Assembly: GCA_003254925.1 (NCBI GenBank)
Contig: QANZ01039462.1
Span: 187,125-251,124, forward strand
Direction: 5' to 3'
DNA: 64,000 nucleotides
Origin: Chamaecrista fasciculata
Taxonomy: Eukaryota > Streptophyta > Magnoliopsida > Fabales > Fabaceae
Shown here: positions 24,911-36,497 of the stretch, piece by piece
Layout of the letters: each line of letters starts with the position of its first letter
Position numbering within the stretch: the first letter of the stretch is position 1
Notes under the pieces: model-generated
The model's input: only the letters and a program-made list of their open reading frames with translations
What the model was told of the DNA's origin: nothing
Databases searched by the model: none
Translations under genes and position numbers: made by a program

Positions 24911-26353
24911 TGTAATAAGCAAACCACACCCAAAAATCTAGGACATAGAAGTTGGAATTGGACCCAAATCCCCCAATGGGGCTCAATTGGTAGGATATAT
25001 ATATATATATATGCTAGTTGGTTGAGGCCCATATATTTTTTTAACTTCCCTTTAATTAGTGTGATGGACCCAAGAAAAACCTGTCTAGTGCATATTGTCA
25101 TTATTAACCCATCTAGAAGGTTATAAAATATGATTGAAAATTAAGAAGTAAAATAAAAATTCCCAAAGGAAGAAGAAGAAAAAGAAATGGTATGATGATT
25201 CCTGGTAATTTTCATTGAAATATCAATAATTTTTTGAAAATATTATAATTTAATTTTTAATTTGTAAACTAATCTTATTGATCGGCATTGTGCTCAATTT
25301 CTCCTTCACTTCGTTCATTTCATTTTTCTTATATGTGCCTCGTGATCCTTATAAGATATATTAATTATTTCTCATTCATTTAAATCTCTCTGTGGGTGGC
25401 CAGGGTGGGATTTGTCTCATAATTTTCATATTTCTCTGTATTTTTATTTGTACAATTTTTGGCTCAATCCAAAGTAATTTTCCCGATCCATTTTAAATGG
25501 GGTTTTTTCTTACAGATATTGATTTTTTGGTGAAATTAATTCGAGTAGGGTCAATGTATCTTTGACCTATATCTCCCAAACGAGAAGACATTTTTCTAAC
25601 TCCAACCACTTATGTCATAGATTTACTGTCACTAACTTTTTCAGTAATTTGTTACTGATAAAATGGTGTCGTTTTCTTATTAAAAATTATATACACCCCT
25701 TACTTCTAACTTTTCTTCTGAAAAATATATATCGCTTCCTTAATTTATAACAAAATCACTAAATGATTTTTAAACACAAATGATTCATTGTACTGTGAAG
25801 TAATTAATGGACTCCGATCCGTCCATTTTATTCAGAAATTTCCAAAACTAACTTTGGAGTTTTGGTGCAAGTTGTGTTGCTCGTATACATTGTTGATTCT
25901 CAAATATATATACTGTGGAGTGGGAATTGAAGATCGAAGTTGCTAGTTGATAATGCATGCGTACGTGTCGGCAAATACGAGAATAACAAGTTATTAAGAG
26001 CCACCATTAACACCAAAACTTCGCATCACGCATCATCAACTTGAACAACATGCATGCATGGATGGATATATATACAATTACAAATACATATAAATACACA
26101 TATACATGCAATAATATACTCCTAATATTTAGGAAATCAATTGTGATCGTTCTTTCATTCTGATTCAGTAGAGTGAACCATATATATATATATGTATTAG
26201 TCAAGTTGATATGAGTGATAGAGATATAATAATTAAGAGGGTCGATAATGATATATACCCCACCCACGTGTAGTACGTACGTACTGTATTCATTAGCCTA
26301 TCGAAATTAACCAAATGAAGACACAACCCACTTGTTCCAATTATTAATTAATT
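23306..26353. other. Intergenic DNA
   Basis: AT-rich, with several simple repeats: a (TA)n run near 24330-24343, the GA array at 24861-24907 and a (TA)n run near 24995-25012. Open frames here come from simple repeats or are short, and none matches a family. Confidence 0.4.
24861..24907. repeat. (GA)n microsatellite
   Basis: About 23 uninterrupted AG units. Its Ser-Leu translation explains the open frames that cross it. Confidence 0.95.
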
Positions 26354-27052
26354 AGAGCCGTTAAAATCGACTAGCCTGGCCTAGCCCTACCCTAACCCTA
26401 TATAGCCCTAAATTAATTAGGGTTGAGCTAAAAAATCCAATTTAAAATTGGGATAAAATTTTCTAGCCCAACCCGGCTCTGTTAGGGCTTAAGGCTTGTC
26501 CTATGAGTCTTTTATTAATTTTTTTTAATTTTTTTAAAATATAAATAAAGTTAAAATTTCAATTATATAATTTTTTCAATATGAGCCAAAATTACAAGAT
26601 AATATCACAAGTCACAACTCATAACTTAGATAGTTACTTAATATTTTCAAAATTACATAATAAAATTAATAATGTTGAAGTGAAAATGAGTAAAAAAATA
26701 TATATTTCATAGAATTATTTATTATTTAACCATCCATCACTATATGACTTTATTATTATCTTCCCTTAAAAAATCATTTTTGACTTAATATTTATTTTTA
26801 TTTGTATTTAAAAGGTATATAAAATGTTAAATAAATTGAATTATTATAATAATTTAAATATTTTTTAATATTAATAAATAATTAGGGCTAGCCCTAATAA
26901 AGTCCGACCCTAACCCTCTTTGGCCCTACTCTTATTAGGGCCGGGCTCAAAAAGCCTTAATTAAAAAATTAGTTAATTTTTGTGGCCCAACTTTAAATTA
27001 TTTTGGAGGCCCGGGCCAGCCCATAGGATTTAGTCCATTTTGACGGCTCTAA
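26354..27052. mobile_element. hAT-type MITE with terminal inverted repeats
   Basis: The left end TAGAGCCGTTAAAATCGACTA and the right end, which in reverse reads TAGAGCCGTCAAAATGGACTA, are inverted repeats of a common plant hAT MITE type (TAGAGCCGTCAAAATGG). The subterminal parts are rich in GGGCTAGCCC/GGCCCG words. AT-rich flanking octamers (AATTAATT and AATTAGAA) could be a worn 8-bp duplication. There is no coding capacity. Confidence 0.65.
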
Positions 27053-28290
27053 TTAGAATGCATGCATGCATGCTTTTATCATTTCCTCAATGGATAGGAT
27101 ATTATGCGTACATCTATATCTATAACTTATTAATTATTATAAATTTTATTTTTCTTGTAATTAGTCTTCCCAAATAACAAATTTTTATATAAAATATTTA
27201 AAAAAATTAGTCGGAGGACTCTAAATAATTTCCCTCTATAAAATACTAAAAAAATAAACTTTCATTGTTCCAATAATTTAATTTACTTTTATTTTAAAAA
27301 AAATCAAAAATTGTAAAAAAAATTGAGAGATTTAATTGTTATATTATATATATCAAAACATTAAGAGAATTATTAAAGATTATACATCGTATGGTTTTTA
27401 AAAATATATAAATATAAATCTTACAATAAATAAATAGTTGAAAATTCGGATTAATTTCGTACTCATCATTATTTAGTAGGGTCTTTATAAAAGTATTATA
27501 TCTTTCTCAAAATATCTTGTTTCCCCAGTATCATATGATTCCATAATTCAATTTCACTTTATCACGCATTTTGGTCCCCTCAACTACTGTTTATCACTTT
27601 ATCAGGCAAAAAAAAACTACTGTTTTTATTACTTTATTTATTTTAAAATTTTCTCTCGCCCACATCATATATATCCTTATCCTTACGTGGGAGTAAGAGA
27701 TCGAGGAAAAAAAGAAAATAAAAGGATGCCAACAAAAATATATTATAATATTCTGGTTTCTGATTAATTTATCAAAAATAAATTATGATATTCCTCTTCA
27801 CAAGTATACTTTTTCTCCAAAATATCTTTCTTAGGACCCCATCGCCAATTCTTTTTAATTAAAAAATAACAAAATATCCCGCAGAAATTATTTTTTTTCC
27901 TTGGGCTATATAGAAGAAATATTTTATTCATCTAAAACGATGCTTAATTATAAATTTCTGATTATTAATTTTAATAAAGTAACAAAAAATTGTATTTATT
28001 TTTTAAAAAAACTTTTTCAATTGTCTTTTAACTTAATCAGTTAATTGGGATAGTTGTATTAATTTGCAAAATATATTTTTTTGTTAACCCATTTTAATTA
28101 TATTTCAAAACATATTAAACTAATTAACAACCAAACCATATAAATACATTTTTATCTATCTCTCTCCCAAACACCTTTAAAAAGACAATGACCCATCCAT
28201 GCAAGTTGCACTTCTTCCTCCTTCCATTTTATTACAAACCTAAAATCAAAATTACCCAAAGTAATTCATCAATCATCCCAATAATTTTGT
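27053..28290. other. Intergenic DNA upstream of the PMEI-domain gene
   Basis: Very AT-rich and without a supported gene or clear transposon ends. It contains the promoter side of the gene at 28395. Confidence 0.4.
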
Positions 28291-28294
28291 GTCC

Positions 28295-28302
28295 TATAAA
28301 TA
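28295..28302 (+). promoter_or_regulatory. TATA box of the PMEI-domain gene
   Basis: TATAAATA lies 100 bp before the ATG at 28395. This predicts transcription from about 28325 and a ~70-base leader without an upstream ATG. Confidence 0.65.
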
Positions 28303-28394
28303 CTAAATACTCCTTACCTAATATCTCATCATTCCATAAATCTCCAACTACACATTCTTAAACTCCTCATCAACACCAAAACTATCCAAAAAAA

Positions 28395-29045
28395 ATGGAG
28401 GCCATAATTGCTTCCCATTCTCTCATCTTCTTCATAACCATAATATTATCCTTAACCCTAACACCTCAAGCCCAAAACCAACAACAACTACAACAACAAC
28501 AAAACTTCATCAAATCCTCATGTAGCTCCACCACTTACCCTTCCCTTTGCTTCTCCTCCCTCGCCGTCCACGCCGCCGCCATCCACTCTGATCGCCTCCT
28601 CCTCGCCTCCACCGCCCTCAACCTCTCTCTCTCCTCCGCCAAGTCCGCCTCCTCTCTCGTTTCCTCCCTCGCCAAGTCATCCGGCCTCCGCCCCGGGGAC
28701 GCTGCAGCCATGCGAGACTGCGTGGAGCAGCTCGGCGACGCCGTGGACGGGATCCGGAACTCGATCTCCGAGATGAATGAGCTGAAGAAGAGCAAGTACA
28801 CGTCAGCAAAGTTTGAGGCGACCATGAGTGACGTGGAGACGTGGGTGAGTGCGGCTTTAACGGATGAGGACACGTGTACGGATGGATTCCGTAACGGAAA
28901 TAACGGTAATAATATGAAGGTTGTTGGGAATAATCCTAATAATGATGTCAAAGTGGTTATGAGAGGGCGTGTTGTGAGGCTTGCTCAGCTTACTAGTAAC
29001 GCCTTGGCTTTGGTAAATCAGTTTGCTTCTTCTTCCCATGCTTAA
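28395..29045 (+). CDS. Secreted pectinesterase-inhibitor (PMEI) domain protein
   Basis: A single-exon gene of 216 residues, the usual size of the plant invertase/pectin methylesterase inhibitor family. A signal peptide covers about 1-26, followed by a Gln-rich linker. The four family cysteines are present: C43 and C52 in SSCSSTTYPSLCF, one in MRDCVEQL and one in EDTCTDGF. They form the two disulfides of the four-helix bundle. A late Asn/Gly-rich insertion (about 167-182) is unusual in wording. Such proteins bind and block pectin methylesterases or vacuolar/cell-wall invertases; sequence alone does not say which. The 5' half is strikingly C/T-rich on the coding strand compared with its AT-rich surroundings. 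It lies on the same chromosome piece as the pectinesterase gene (8766-10640); a functional link is only speculation. Confidence 0.93.
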   Translation: MEAIIASHSLIFFITIILSLTLTPQAQNQQQLQQQQNFIKSSCSSTTYPSLCFSSLAVHAAAIHSDRLLLASTALNLSLSSAKSASSLVSSLAKSSGLRPGDAAAMRDCVEQLGDAVDGIRNSISEMNELKKSKYTSAKFEATMSDVETWVSAALTDEDTCTDGFRNGNNGNNMKVVGNNPNNDVKVVMRGRVVRLAQLTSNALALVNQFASSSHA

Positions 29046-29789
29046 TTAATTGATTCAGATTTCGAAAAAAAAATAGTAAGATTTATAAATAGAGAGAATT
29101 GTATTTCATGTTAGGTGTTGAAGTTGGATACTCTAAGATCATATAATGTGTTTTGCATCCAGCAATCTTGTTAATGTGGCACAGAAAGTTCAATTCTAGG
29201 TGTTAAATATAGTAAGATATACTTGAGAGTGTGTGAGAGTGAGAAGGACACAATGTACTGTAAGATGTATATAATGTATACTTGTTCTGAATTTATTATC
29301 TTTTCTTTTTGGCCGAATTCTGAATTTATTATCTACAGTTGAAATTACGTACGATGTTGTTGTGGTCCAATTAATTAATAATTTAATACCCACTAAAATG
29401 GTTGGAGTTCGATCATCAAGTTTAATTGAGGATTTTCAATTTTGTGTTCCATATATAAAATTCAGCTGTATTGATTTTTTTTTTTTTTTTTAATCCTGTC
29501 GGGCTCGAATATTATTAATTCTCGTCTCTGCAGACTGAAATAGTTAAATGGATATATAGGTGCGTGGACGAAATCACAAAAACTCATAATTCACAAAAAA
29601 TGTGAATAATTATTTTAATTACTATATTGTGGGGTTTTTTTTTTCTTGCAAAAATTACTAGGAAAAAAAAAACAGTACATGCAGAAGATCTAATTAATGG
29701 TTGAGGCATACTTAATTATTATTATTATTAGTAAGTGGTGAAACCGGCTGGCTCTTCTTGAAATTTAAACCAATGAGTTATACATAAAT
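29046..29789. other. 3' flank of the PMEI-domain gene and spacer
   Basis: AT-rich with long T and A runs. It presumably holds the 3' UTR. No other feature was recognised. Confidence 0.4.
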
Positions 29790-30138
29790 GGGCAAAAGCA
29801 CCCATTTCGTCTCCAAACTTTACATTGGTTGTCAATTTCATCCTCAATCTTTCATATTTTCGTTAATTTTATCCTTTGAATAACTTCTTTTAATAAATTA
29901 ACGACAGACTGTATCCTATTTTTCAATCTGAGTTAGGATTTGAGTTTCTTTTTCTATTAATTTTATAGTATATATCGTTTGTCACATAGATCCCGTCGTT
30001 AATATTTGACTAAAGTAAGAGCAAATGATAAAATTGACAAAAATGTGAAAGATTTGGGACAAAATCGATAGCAAAAAAAGATTGGGGACGAAATTGACAG
30101 CTGGTGTAAAATTTGGGGACGAAATGTGTACTTTTGCC
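29790..30138. mobile_element. Small MULE-like element
   Basis: The inverted ends are GGGCAAAAGCACCCATTTCGTC and, at the other side, GACGAAATGTGTACTTTTGCC. Flanking nonamers TACATAAAT and TACTTAATT agree at 7 of 9 positions, fitting a worn 9-bp duplication. It belongs to the same family as the element at 42532-43355. There is no coding capacity. Confidence 0.75.
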
Positions 30139-30226
30139 TACTTAATTATATGTGTATCCTTTAGACTTTATGAGATGAGGGTATAGTATTTCATTTAAAC
30201 TTTATGAGATGTAATTAATTCAGCTG

Positions 30227-30549
30227 TGTAGAAAAGTCTAACTCACCTCAAAAGAGCTCTCAAAGGGAGAGAATTGCCTCATTATATATATAGAGTTAGA
30301 AAGCCCTTTAACCAAGTAATGTGAGACTTTAACACGCCCCCCTCATGCCCAACATAAGAGCGTGAAGCCAATGGATTATTCTCAGGGCAGCCTACAGTAA
30401 GGATCATCCATCCCACATGTCCAAATCTGGCTCTGATACCATGTAAAAAAGTCTAACTCACCCCAAAAGAGCTTTCAAAAGGAAGAGGGTTGTCTCATTA
30501 CATATATAGAGTAAAAAGCCTTTTAATCAAACAATGTGAGATTTCAACA
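30227..30549 (-). mobile_element. Complete TRIM (terminal-repeat retrotransposon in miniature)
   Basis: Two ~108-bp direct repeats (30227-30334 and 30442-30549) begin TGTT and end ACA when read on the minus strand. A perfect 5-bp target duplication (AGCTG at 30222-30226 and 30550-30554) flanks them. Next to the upstream LTR is a primer-binding site TGGTATCAGAGCC (30441-30429, complementary to the initiator-Met tRNA 3' end). Next to the downstream LTR is a purine tract GAGGGGGG (about 30337-30344). The internal part is only ~107 bp and encodes nothing, so the element must be mobilised in trans. The LTRs differ at several sites, so the insertion is not very recent. Confidence 0.92.
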
Positions 30550-30554
30550 AGCTG

Positions 30555-32355
30555 AGATCAATAAATTAATCAAAATGATATTAATAATTGTAAATAGGAA
30601 AAAACTTATATAAGTCTTTTTATATCTTTGTTATAAACTTATAATTCATAAGATTTCTTTAATCATAAATTTTAATTAAATTATCTCGTTCAGTAATATC
30701 AATCATATAAAAAATTATATTTAATATTCTTTCCATTATAAATATCAAAGTTAATGGGAGAAACTTAGTAATTCTTAGAATAAATATCAAAGTTAACGAA
30801 ATTTGACAATAGTATGCCGACATAATAATATATATGCATGTGAATTGGCATGTAGGGATGGTTACATCTCTTTCACATATACACAAAAACGTATGTATAC
30901 ATACATATATGAGACAAAAGCTTCACATCAGATAAGCTTTAATAAAGATTAATTATGTCCATTCACACACTTCAAAAAAAAAATATCCCAACTATATATA
31001 CTTTTTTTTTGCCATTACAAAACCTATATACTCATATTAAGAATTATGATTATTACATATAGGACCCTTAGCCACGTAAGCTTCTCCCACATATATATCT
31101 CTTCTTGAAACGGAATCATGTTTTACTTATAAGTTGTAATCACCGAAAATGTTTCCGACAACTTAATTAAACATAATATGAAATTTAAATAGTGAGCTAA
31201 TTAATTATCGATAAGAATCATCAAATATTTTCAACCAACTCCGATACCTGTAAAGATTAATCTAGTCGTAGGGAGGCCCTCTACAATAAGACTCTGACGC
31301 CTAAATTAGTATAGTATAAGAGAGGCCAAATTAAAATTAAAATAGAGTATACCTAAGGGGAATTTATATAGGACCTTGAGGGATATTCAGATAATCTCAC
31401 TTAAAAGTTATTCCTTGAGAACTATTTTTTAAAAGTTATGGCTATTCCGCTATTTCTTATCTATTACCTAAATATATAAATAATTAAATATTTCGAGGCA
31501 CCAGCATAAAAGTGCATTTAGATCCTCTATTTTTTGATAAAACTTTTGAAAAATATTAATCATAACAAATGGATTCATTTATCAATTGAACTATATATTT
31601 AACTGTTGGGTTTTGTTCTTTCAAAGTCATTTTATTAGTTAATTAGTTACGATTTTGATTTTGGTCCTTATTATTTGACATGAATTGACTCTATAGTTTT
31701 TGCGCCTTAATTTAATTATGGACATGAATGTCTCCTGTGATTAGAACTGAATTTTAGTAGGTCTCTGTCATTACTCAGATTGAAAAAACTAAACACGTAT
31801 TTGGGCCACAAATATTTTTTTATCTAGGTACATACTATTTTCAGATATTCAAAACATCTAGATATTTTAGATTCACATCCAGGCCTTCCTTATCATTAAT
31901 TACAGTACCATGTCATAAATCACAATCTCATCATCTACACTAGCTGGTGGGACTTGGAAGAAACAAAATTGATTAATCAATTAATTAATTTGTGAAACAT
32001 CATACTTTTTTTTCACATTTACATATTTTGAGTTAGTGGATCTTAACTTTACTATGGTACGTAGCGAAAGAAAATATTTTTTTTCAAAAAATTATATATA
32101 GGAACTGTAACGAAATATCAGACAGTGATCGTCACGTGCAAATCAGCCACAGTTAAGTGTGAATATGTCTTTTTTTATTATTTTTTTCGGAAGCAGTGTG
32201 AATATGTCATTTGCAATAATAGCTGAGTGGGGTCATCTTACTTATGGCCTCTTTTGTTTGTTAATAAATGAACCTTTAAAAAGTATTTAATAAAAGAGTT
32301 CGTGTCTAGTAAAAAAATGTTACTAACTGAGTTTTTAAGTATGAATGTATGATAC
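30555..32355. other. Intergenic DNA
   Basis: AT-rich. I could not support any gene, RNA gene or well-bounded transposon here. Confidence 0.4.
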
Positions 32356-32362
32356 TTATTGA

Positions 32363-33875
32363 GGGTTTGTTTGGTTTAACATTACAATTTCATTATCCTT
32401 ATTTTCATTACATAACTTAAGCTACAATGCTATATGTGTGTTTGCTTTTCAATTATAAAGTCATTACAAAAATATCACTTCATTACAAACTCATCTCATT
32501 ACATATTTCATATCCAATTACTAACATACCCCTACTCAAATACCTATAATTACCTATACTCTAATACAAATATAAAAAAAATATTTAGCAAAATAGTAAT
32601 TTNATAAAAAACTACCCGATGGGTTTTTTGGAAATTTCATACAGTCAGTGGCATTTTGGTAATTTTGCCTTAAAATCAGACCCCCAAAACTTTCTTCATC
32701 GTCTTTCTTCTCTCCTTCTTCTCTTCTTCTCTCCTCCGACCTCTCCTTCTTCTGCGCGTGGGTTCGGTTTTCGTTCTCACCATCCACACTCTTCCTTCCA
32801 CTTTCTTTCTTTTTTGGCCAAATCTCTTTACTAGTTATCCTCAAATTCATCAATCCAGTTCCTCTGAATTTCACTGTATTCAAAGAGCGACGACATTAAA
32901 ATGCATGAATTCACTTGAACGGTTTGTTTTATGTTCAGGAAGAAGAAAAAGAACAAATTAAAGAGAAATTCAAAAGTCTGAATTATAGAGGATCCGATTT
33001 CCAAATTCATGAACTATCTTGAATTTCCCAGATACGAAATCTTACCGAAGAAAACAAAAAAATATCAGAAAGCATTAGGCAGTAGGCACTCTGTATAATC
33101 TCTAAAATGGCACAAGAATTATCAAATAGCTCAAATAGTTAACAACTCACGAAAGGAAGAGTGTGTTGGCCAAAAAAAAAAAAGTGGAAGGAAGAGTGTG
33201 GATGGTGGGATGTGTGTGAAGGATATCAACGGCCAATGTTACGCAAAGACAAAGGGTTTTCATTAATATATAACTTTTGGTCTCACATTTTTGTCATGGA
33301 TATAACATTTTGGTCCTTCAATTTATTTTTTGGAGGAAAGTTTGCAATATAAAAACCCAATCGTTGATGAATGCAATTTTTTACGGCTCAAGAGATATAT
33401 TTCATTTTCGTAAGGACCGATTCCTTCAATTTATATAAAATCATAGACCAAATTGTAGGTTTTTAAAAATTTTCATGTTATTTACATTTTGATCCTTTCA
33501 TTTCATTACATAATACTACTCCAACCTCCATTACAAAAATTCACATCTAGCACAAATTTCGAGACAAATTTCATTACCATTTCATTTCATAACCACCACA
33601 ACTAAAAAGTCAACATATTATTTTTTTATTTCTATCTATTTCCATTATCAATTATCAATTCTACCCCTATACAATTTAAAAAATCCCATACAATTATTTC
33701 AACCAACCACAACCATTACATACCCATTTTCATAATTTCACATCCTATTTTTTTCATTACATCTCAAACTTATCCAAACACCATTTTCATTACATTTTCA
33801 TTACATAATTTTCTCATTACCATTTCATTACATAATTTTCTCATTTCATTACATACTTCTCACCCAAACACACCC
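32363..33875. mobile_element. 1.5-kb non-autonomous DNA transposon with AGGGT-TGTTTGG ends
   Basis: The left end GGGTTTGTTTGG and the right end, which in reverse reads GGGTGTGTTTGGG, are short inverted repeats. TTATTGA (32356-32362) is repeated as TTANTGA (33876-33882), giving a 7-bp duplication in which N occupies the fourth base. The subterminal parts are built from many ATTTCATTACAT-type words. Inside, 32779-32823 and 33168-33212 are inverted copies (CACTCTTCCTTCCACTTT). Superfamily uncertain: PIF/Harbinger or hAT. An N at 32603 may hide sequence. Confidence 0.55.
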
Positions 33876-33889
33876 TTANTGACTCTCGT

Positions 33890-34495
33890 CCCAGCATCTA
33901 GTGCGTGCATCTCATGCACCGAGGTCATGCTGGTCTTAGTTCATTTTTGCTCCCACAAAAATAATCGACCAGGGACAATTTTAGATTAATTATCTCATAA
34001 TTAATCATGGACGTTATCATAGTAAACATGCAAATAATATGACAACACATTAATTTATCTTCCATAAATTAATAATATGTTCACAACATATTTATCAAAT
34101 AAAATGATTGGCCCTAGGGCACAATTTCCAACAATTATGTTTCTTTATTATAGTGGGATTACATTTTTTGGGTGGTGTGGACACAAGCAAGCATGCTGAC
34201 ATTGGAAGGAGGGCATGGCATGTAGGTCCTGTCGACAAGCATGCTTCTTTTGTATTATATATTTTTGTCTTTTTTATGTAGCTTTTGCTAGTGGCATAGG
34301 GAAAGGCATTATTTTATCTTAGCAACAAGATAGCTTTCGTTTTCCCATCTTCTCAATTGTATATATCTTAACAAAAGAGATTTAATGAAGCATATATAGA
34401 GAATTTCTCCTGCATACCTTTTATTCTTTGTTCATTTTGTTCAGAAAACTTCTAATTTTTTCAGGACGTCTGATCAAGGAGCTGGAAAGATTTCA
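33890..34495. other. Intergenic DNA
   Basis: AT-rich spacer. The only recurring element seen is the word TAATTTATCTTCCATAAATTA. No gene is supported. Confidence 0.3.
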
Positions 34496-34500
34496 TCATC

Positions 34501-34671
34501 TAGTGGTACCCGTGGGCTGACCCAACCCAACCCGCAGGCCCGCGAGTTGGGTTGGTTAGGGCTGAAATAAAAAAATTTCAAAACTCAACCCAACCCAACC
34601 CGCAGATTGCTTTGCGGGTTGGGCTGGAAAAATCCCTCAGCCCGCCCCAACCCAACCTGTGCTCACCCCTA
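34501..34671. mobile_element. hAT-like MITE rich in AACCCAACCCGC words
   Basis: TAGTGGTACCC and the reverse of GTGCTCACCCCTA are hAT-like ends (TAGGGGTG-type). The interior has inverted GGGTTGGG/CCCAACCC words and is much more GC-rich than its surroundings. The target duplication is not recognisable. Confidence 0.5.
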
Positions 34672-35548
34672 CTTAGTGCACTTTTTAAGCTCGGAAGACT
34701 TTTGTGCGAGATAAATTAATTAAAAGTTATAACTGTGTATATAGGCAATGTATCTGGATCTTTCACATTTGTTTCCAACAAATTGAGTCAAATGACACTT
34801 AACAGTATTATCTTATTGGTTTTTCTCTAGATTTGGATTTCATTTCTCATATTGATTCCAGACACAAAATCTCTTACATAGGACAGTATATTTGGTTAAT
34901 AAAGGAATTGAAGTATAGATATGGGATTTAATGGAAGAGGCTAATCTTTCTTGGAGAATAGTGTATATATAGATATAAAATATAATATTATAATAGTTCC
35001 AGTTGTATCATAAAACATTATCTTTAAAAAATATCATGTAACCTCTTAAAAATTAGAAAGCATTACTCTTTAAGATTAAACAAACTCTTTTGTTTTTAAA
35101 CAATGACACAAAACATCAGAAACTAGAATTCTGTAAGTTGTTTCATCTCTAAGTCCTAAGATCATCCGCACCTTTTGTTTTTCTTTATAATGAAGATCAT
35201 CTACACTTAGATCAACATATACACAATATATAGACAAAATTATGGGAGGCTATTAAAATGATTTAATTATACATTAAACCATTTTAATACTCGTATACAT
35301 ATTTAAAACTTATAAGCTAGTAAGCTATTATTATTTTTTTATATGTAACCTTCAAGAATTTAATCATCATAAAATAGTTATTTTAAGATAAGCAATAATT
35401 ATTAGAAAATAATAACAACAATAGAAACATTTTGGGTCTTCATTGATCTAAGAAAGGTGAGACTTTATTTGACGCACACAAACTCAATATTTCTAACAAT
35501 CTCTCGGTCTATAATGTAAATCTAAATTCGAATTCTTATTAAAAAAAA
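34672..35548. other. Intergenic DNA
   Basis: AT-rich with no supported gene or element. Confidence 0.35.
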
Positions 35549-36323
35549 GGGCAAAATACACAAAAGGGCCCTGTGGTTTGGCCCTTTTTCAGTTTGGGTC
35601 CCTGTAGTTTAAAACCTTACGGTCAGGGTCCTGTGGTTTGCTCCGTTTTCAAATAGGGTCCTAGGAGCTTTTCTCCATCCAACTTAACGGTGCACATGTT
35701 TTGCACATGACCTCTACCCCCAATCTCTTATTTTTTCATCTCAACCACTTTTGCACTTTTGCACTTCTTCTTCTTCTTCTTCTCGGCTGGTTATTGCATC
35801 TTCAATGTCTTACGACAAGGAGCTCGCTACTGCAAAGAAAGCAGCATCTCTCGCTGCTCGTCTCTGCCAGGCATTATCCATCCCTTCCGCATTCTTTACT
35901 TGCTTTCTTTCTTCGATTAGAAATGGGGGTTGTTGCTTGAGAATCATGGGGATTACTTGTTTACGGGAATTTGGGTTGTTTTCAAGTTGTTCGGAATCTG
36001 AAATGCAGTTTTGAATTATTGTTATTATTATTATTATTAAGAATATTGTGATGCGATACTGATGGATGCTGGTTTTACTTGTGATTGTTCTTTCAGAAAG
36101 TGCAAAAAGCTCTGTTGCAGTCTGATGTTGAGATGAAAAAATTAGAAATTGGGGGTAGAGGTCATCTGCAAAACATGTGCACCGTTAAGTTGGAGGGAGA
36201 AAAGCTTCTAGGACCCTATTTGAAAACGGAGCAAACCACAGGACCCTGACCGTAAGGTTTTAAACCACAGGGACCCAAACTGAAAAAGGGTCAAACCACA
36301 GGGCCCTTTTGTGTATTTTGCCC
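35549..36323. mobile_element. Pack-MULE carrying a SAL1-type gene fragment
   Basis: Inverted ends of about 200 bp (GGGCAAAATACACAAAAGGG and its reverse) are flanked by an exact 9-bp duplication, T plus eight A (35540-35548 and 36324-36332). The terminal family is the same as at 21803-22310. Between the ends, about 35750-36132, lies DNA that is not transposon-like and holds a two-exon piece of a host gene (see 35805-36132). Confidence 0.9.
35805..36132 (+). pseudogene. Captured 5' fragment of a SAL1-like 3'(2'),5'-bisphosphate nucleotidase gene
   Basis: 35805-35870 encodes MSYDKELATAKKAASLAARLCQ minus its last residues if split, and the next block after a pyrimidine-rich acceptor (TTCTTTCAG, exon from 36097) gives KVQKALLQSDV. 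Joined, this is the N-terminus of plant SAL1/HAL2-type inositol monophosphatase-fold nucleotidases, recognised from the family. The intron (35871-36096) is retained, so DNA and not mRNA was captured. Its donor reads CAG|GC instead of CAG|GT. The gene is cut off after ~33 residues and lacks all catalytic parts. The upstream piece with CTTCTT repeats may be its 5' UTR or transit region. Confidence 0.8.
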
Positions 36324-36497
36324 TAAAAAAAATGTCAACATTTAATGTCCTACAATAATTTAGAAAAAATTAATTTCTAAAAGAAATTACTTAATTACAA
36401 CAAAATTAAAAAATACAACATTATCCAGATTGCAAATTGCAAATTAAGTAACAAATATGATACTAAACACACCTCATAAGGGAAACAATTTAATATA

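Noticed and set aside
24744..25101. Open frames containing Ser-Leu repeats
   Set aside because: They only translate the (GA)n microsatellite.
28535..29039. Antisense open frames over the PMEI gene
   Set aside because: Arg-rich products of the C/T-rich sense strand, without start context or family match.
32554..33352. Open frames of 60-110 codons near 32.6-33.3 kb
   Set aside because: They lie inside a non-autonomous transposon, and one reads through an N. No protein similarity.
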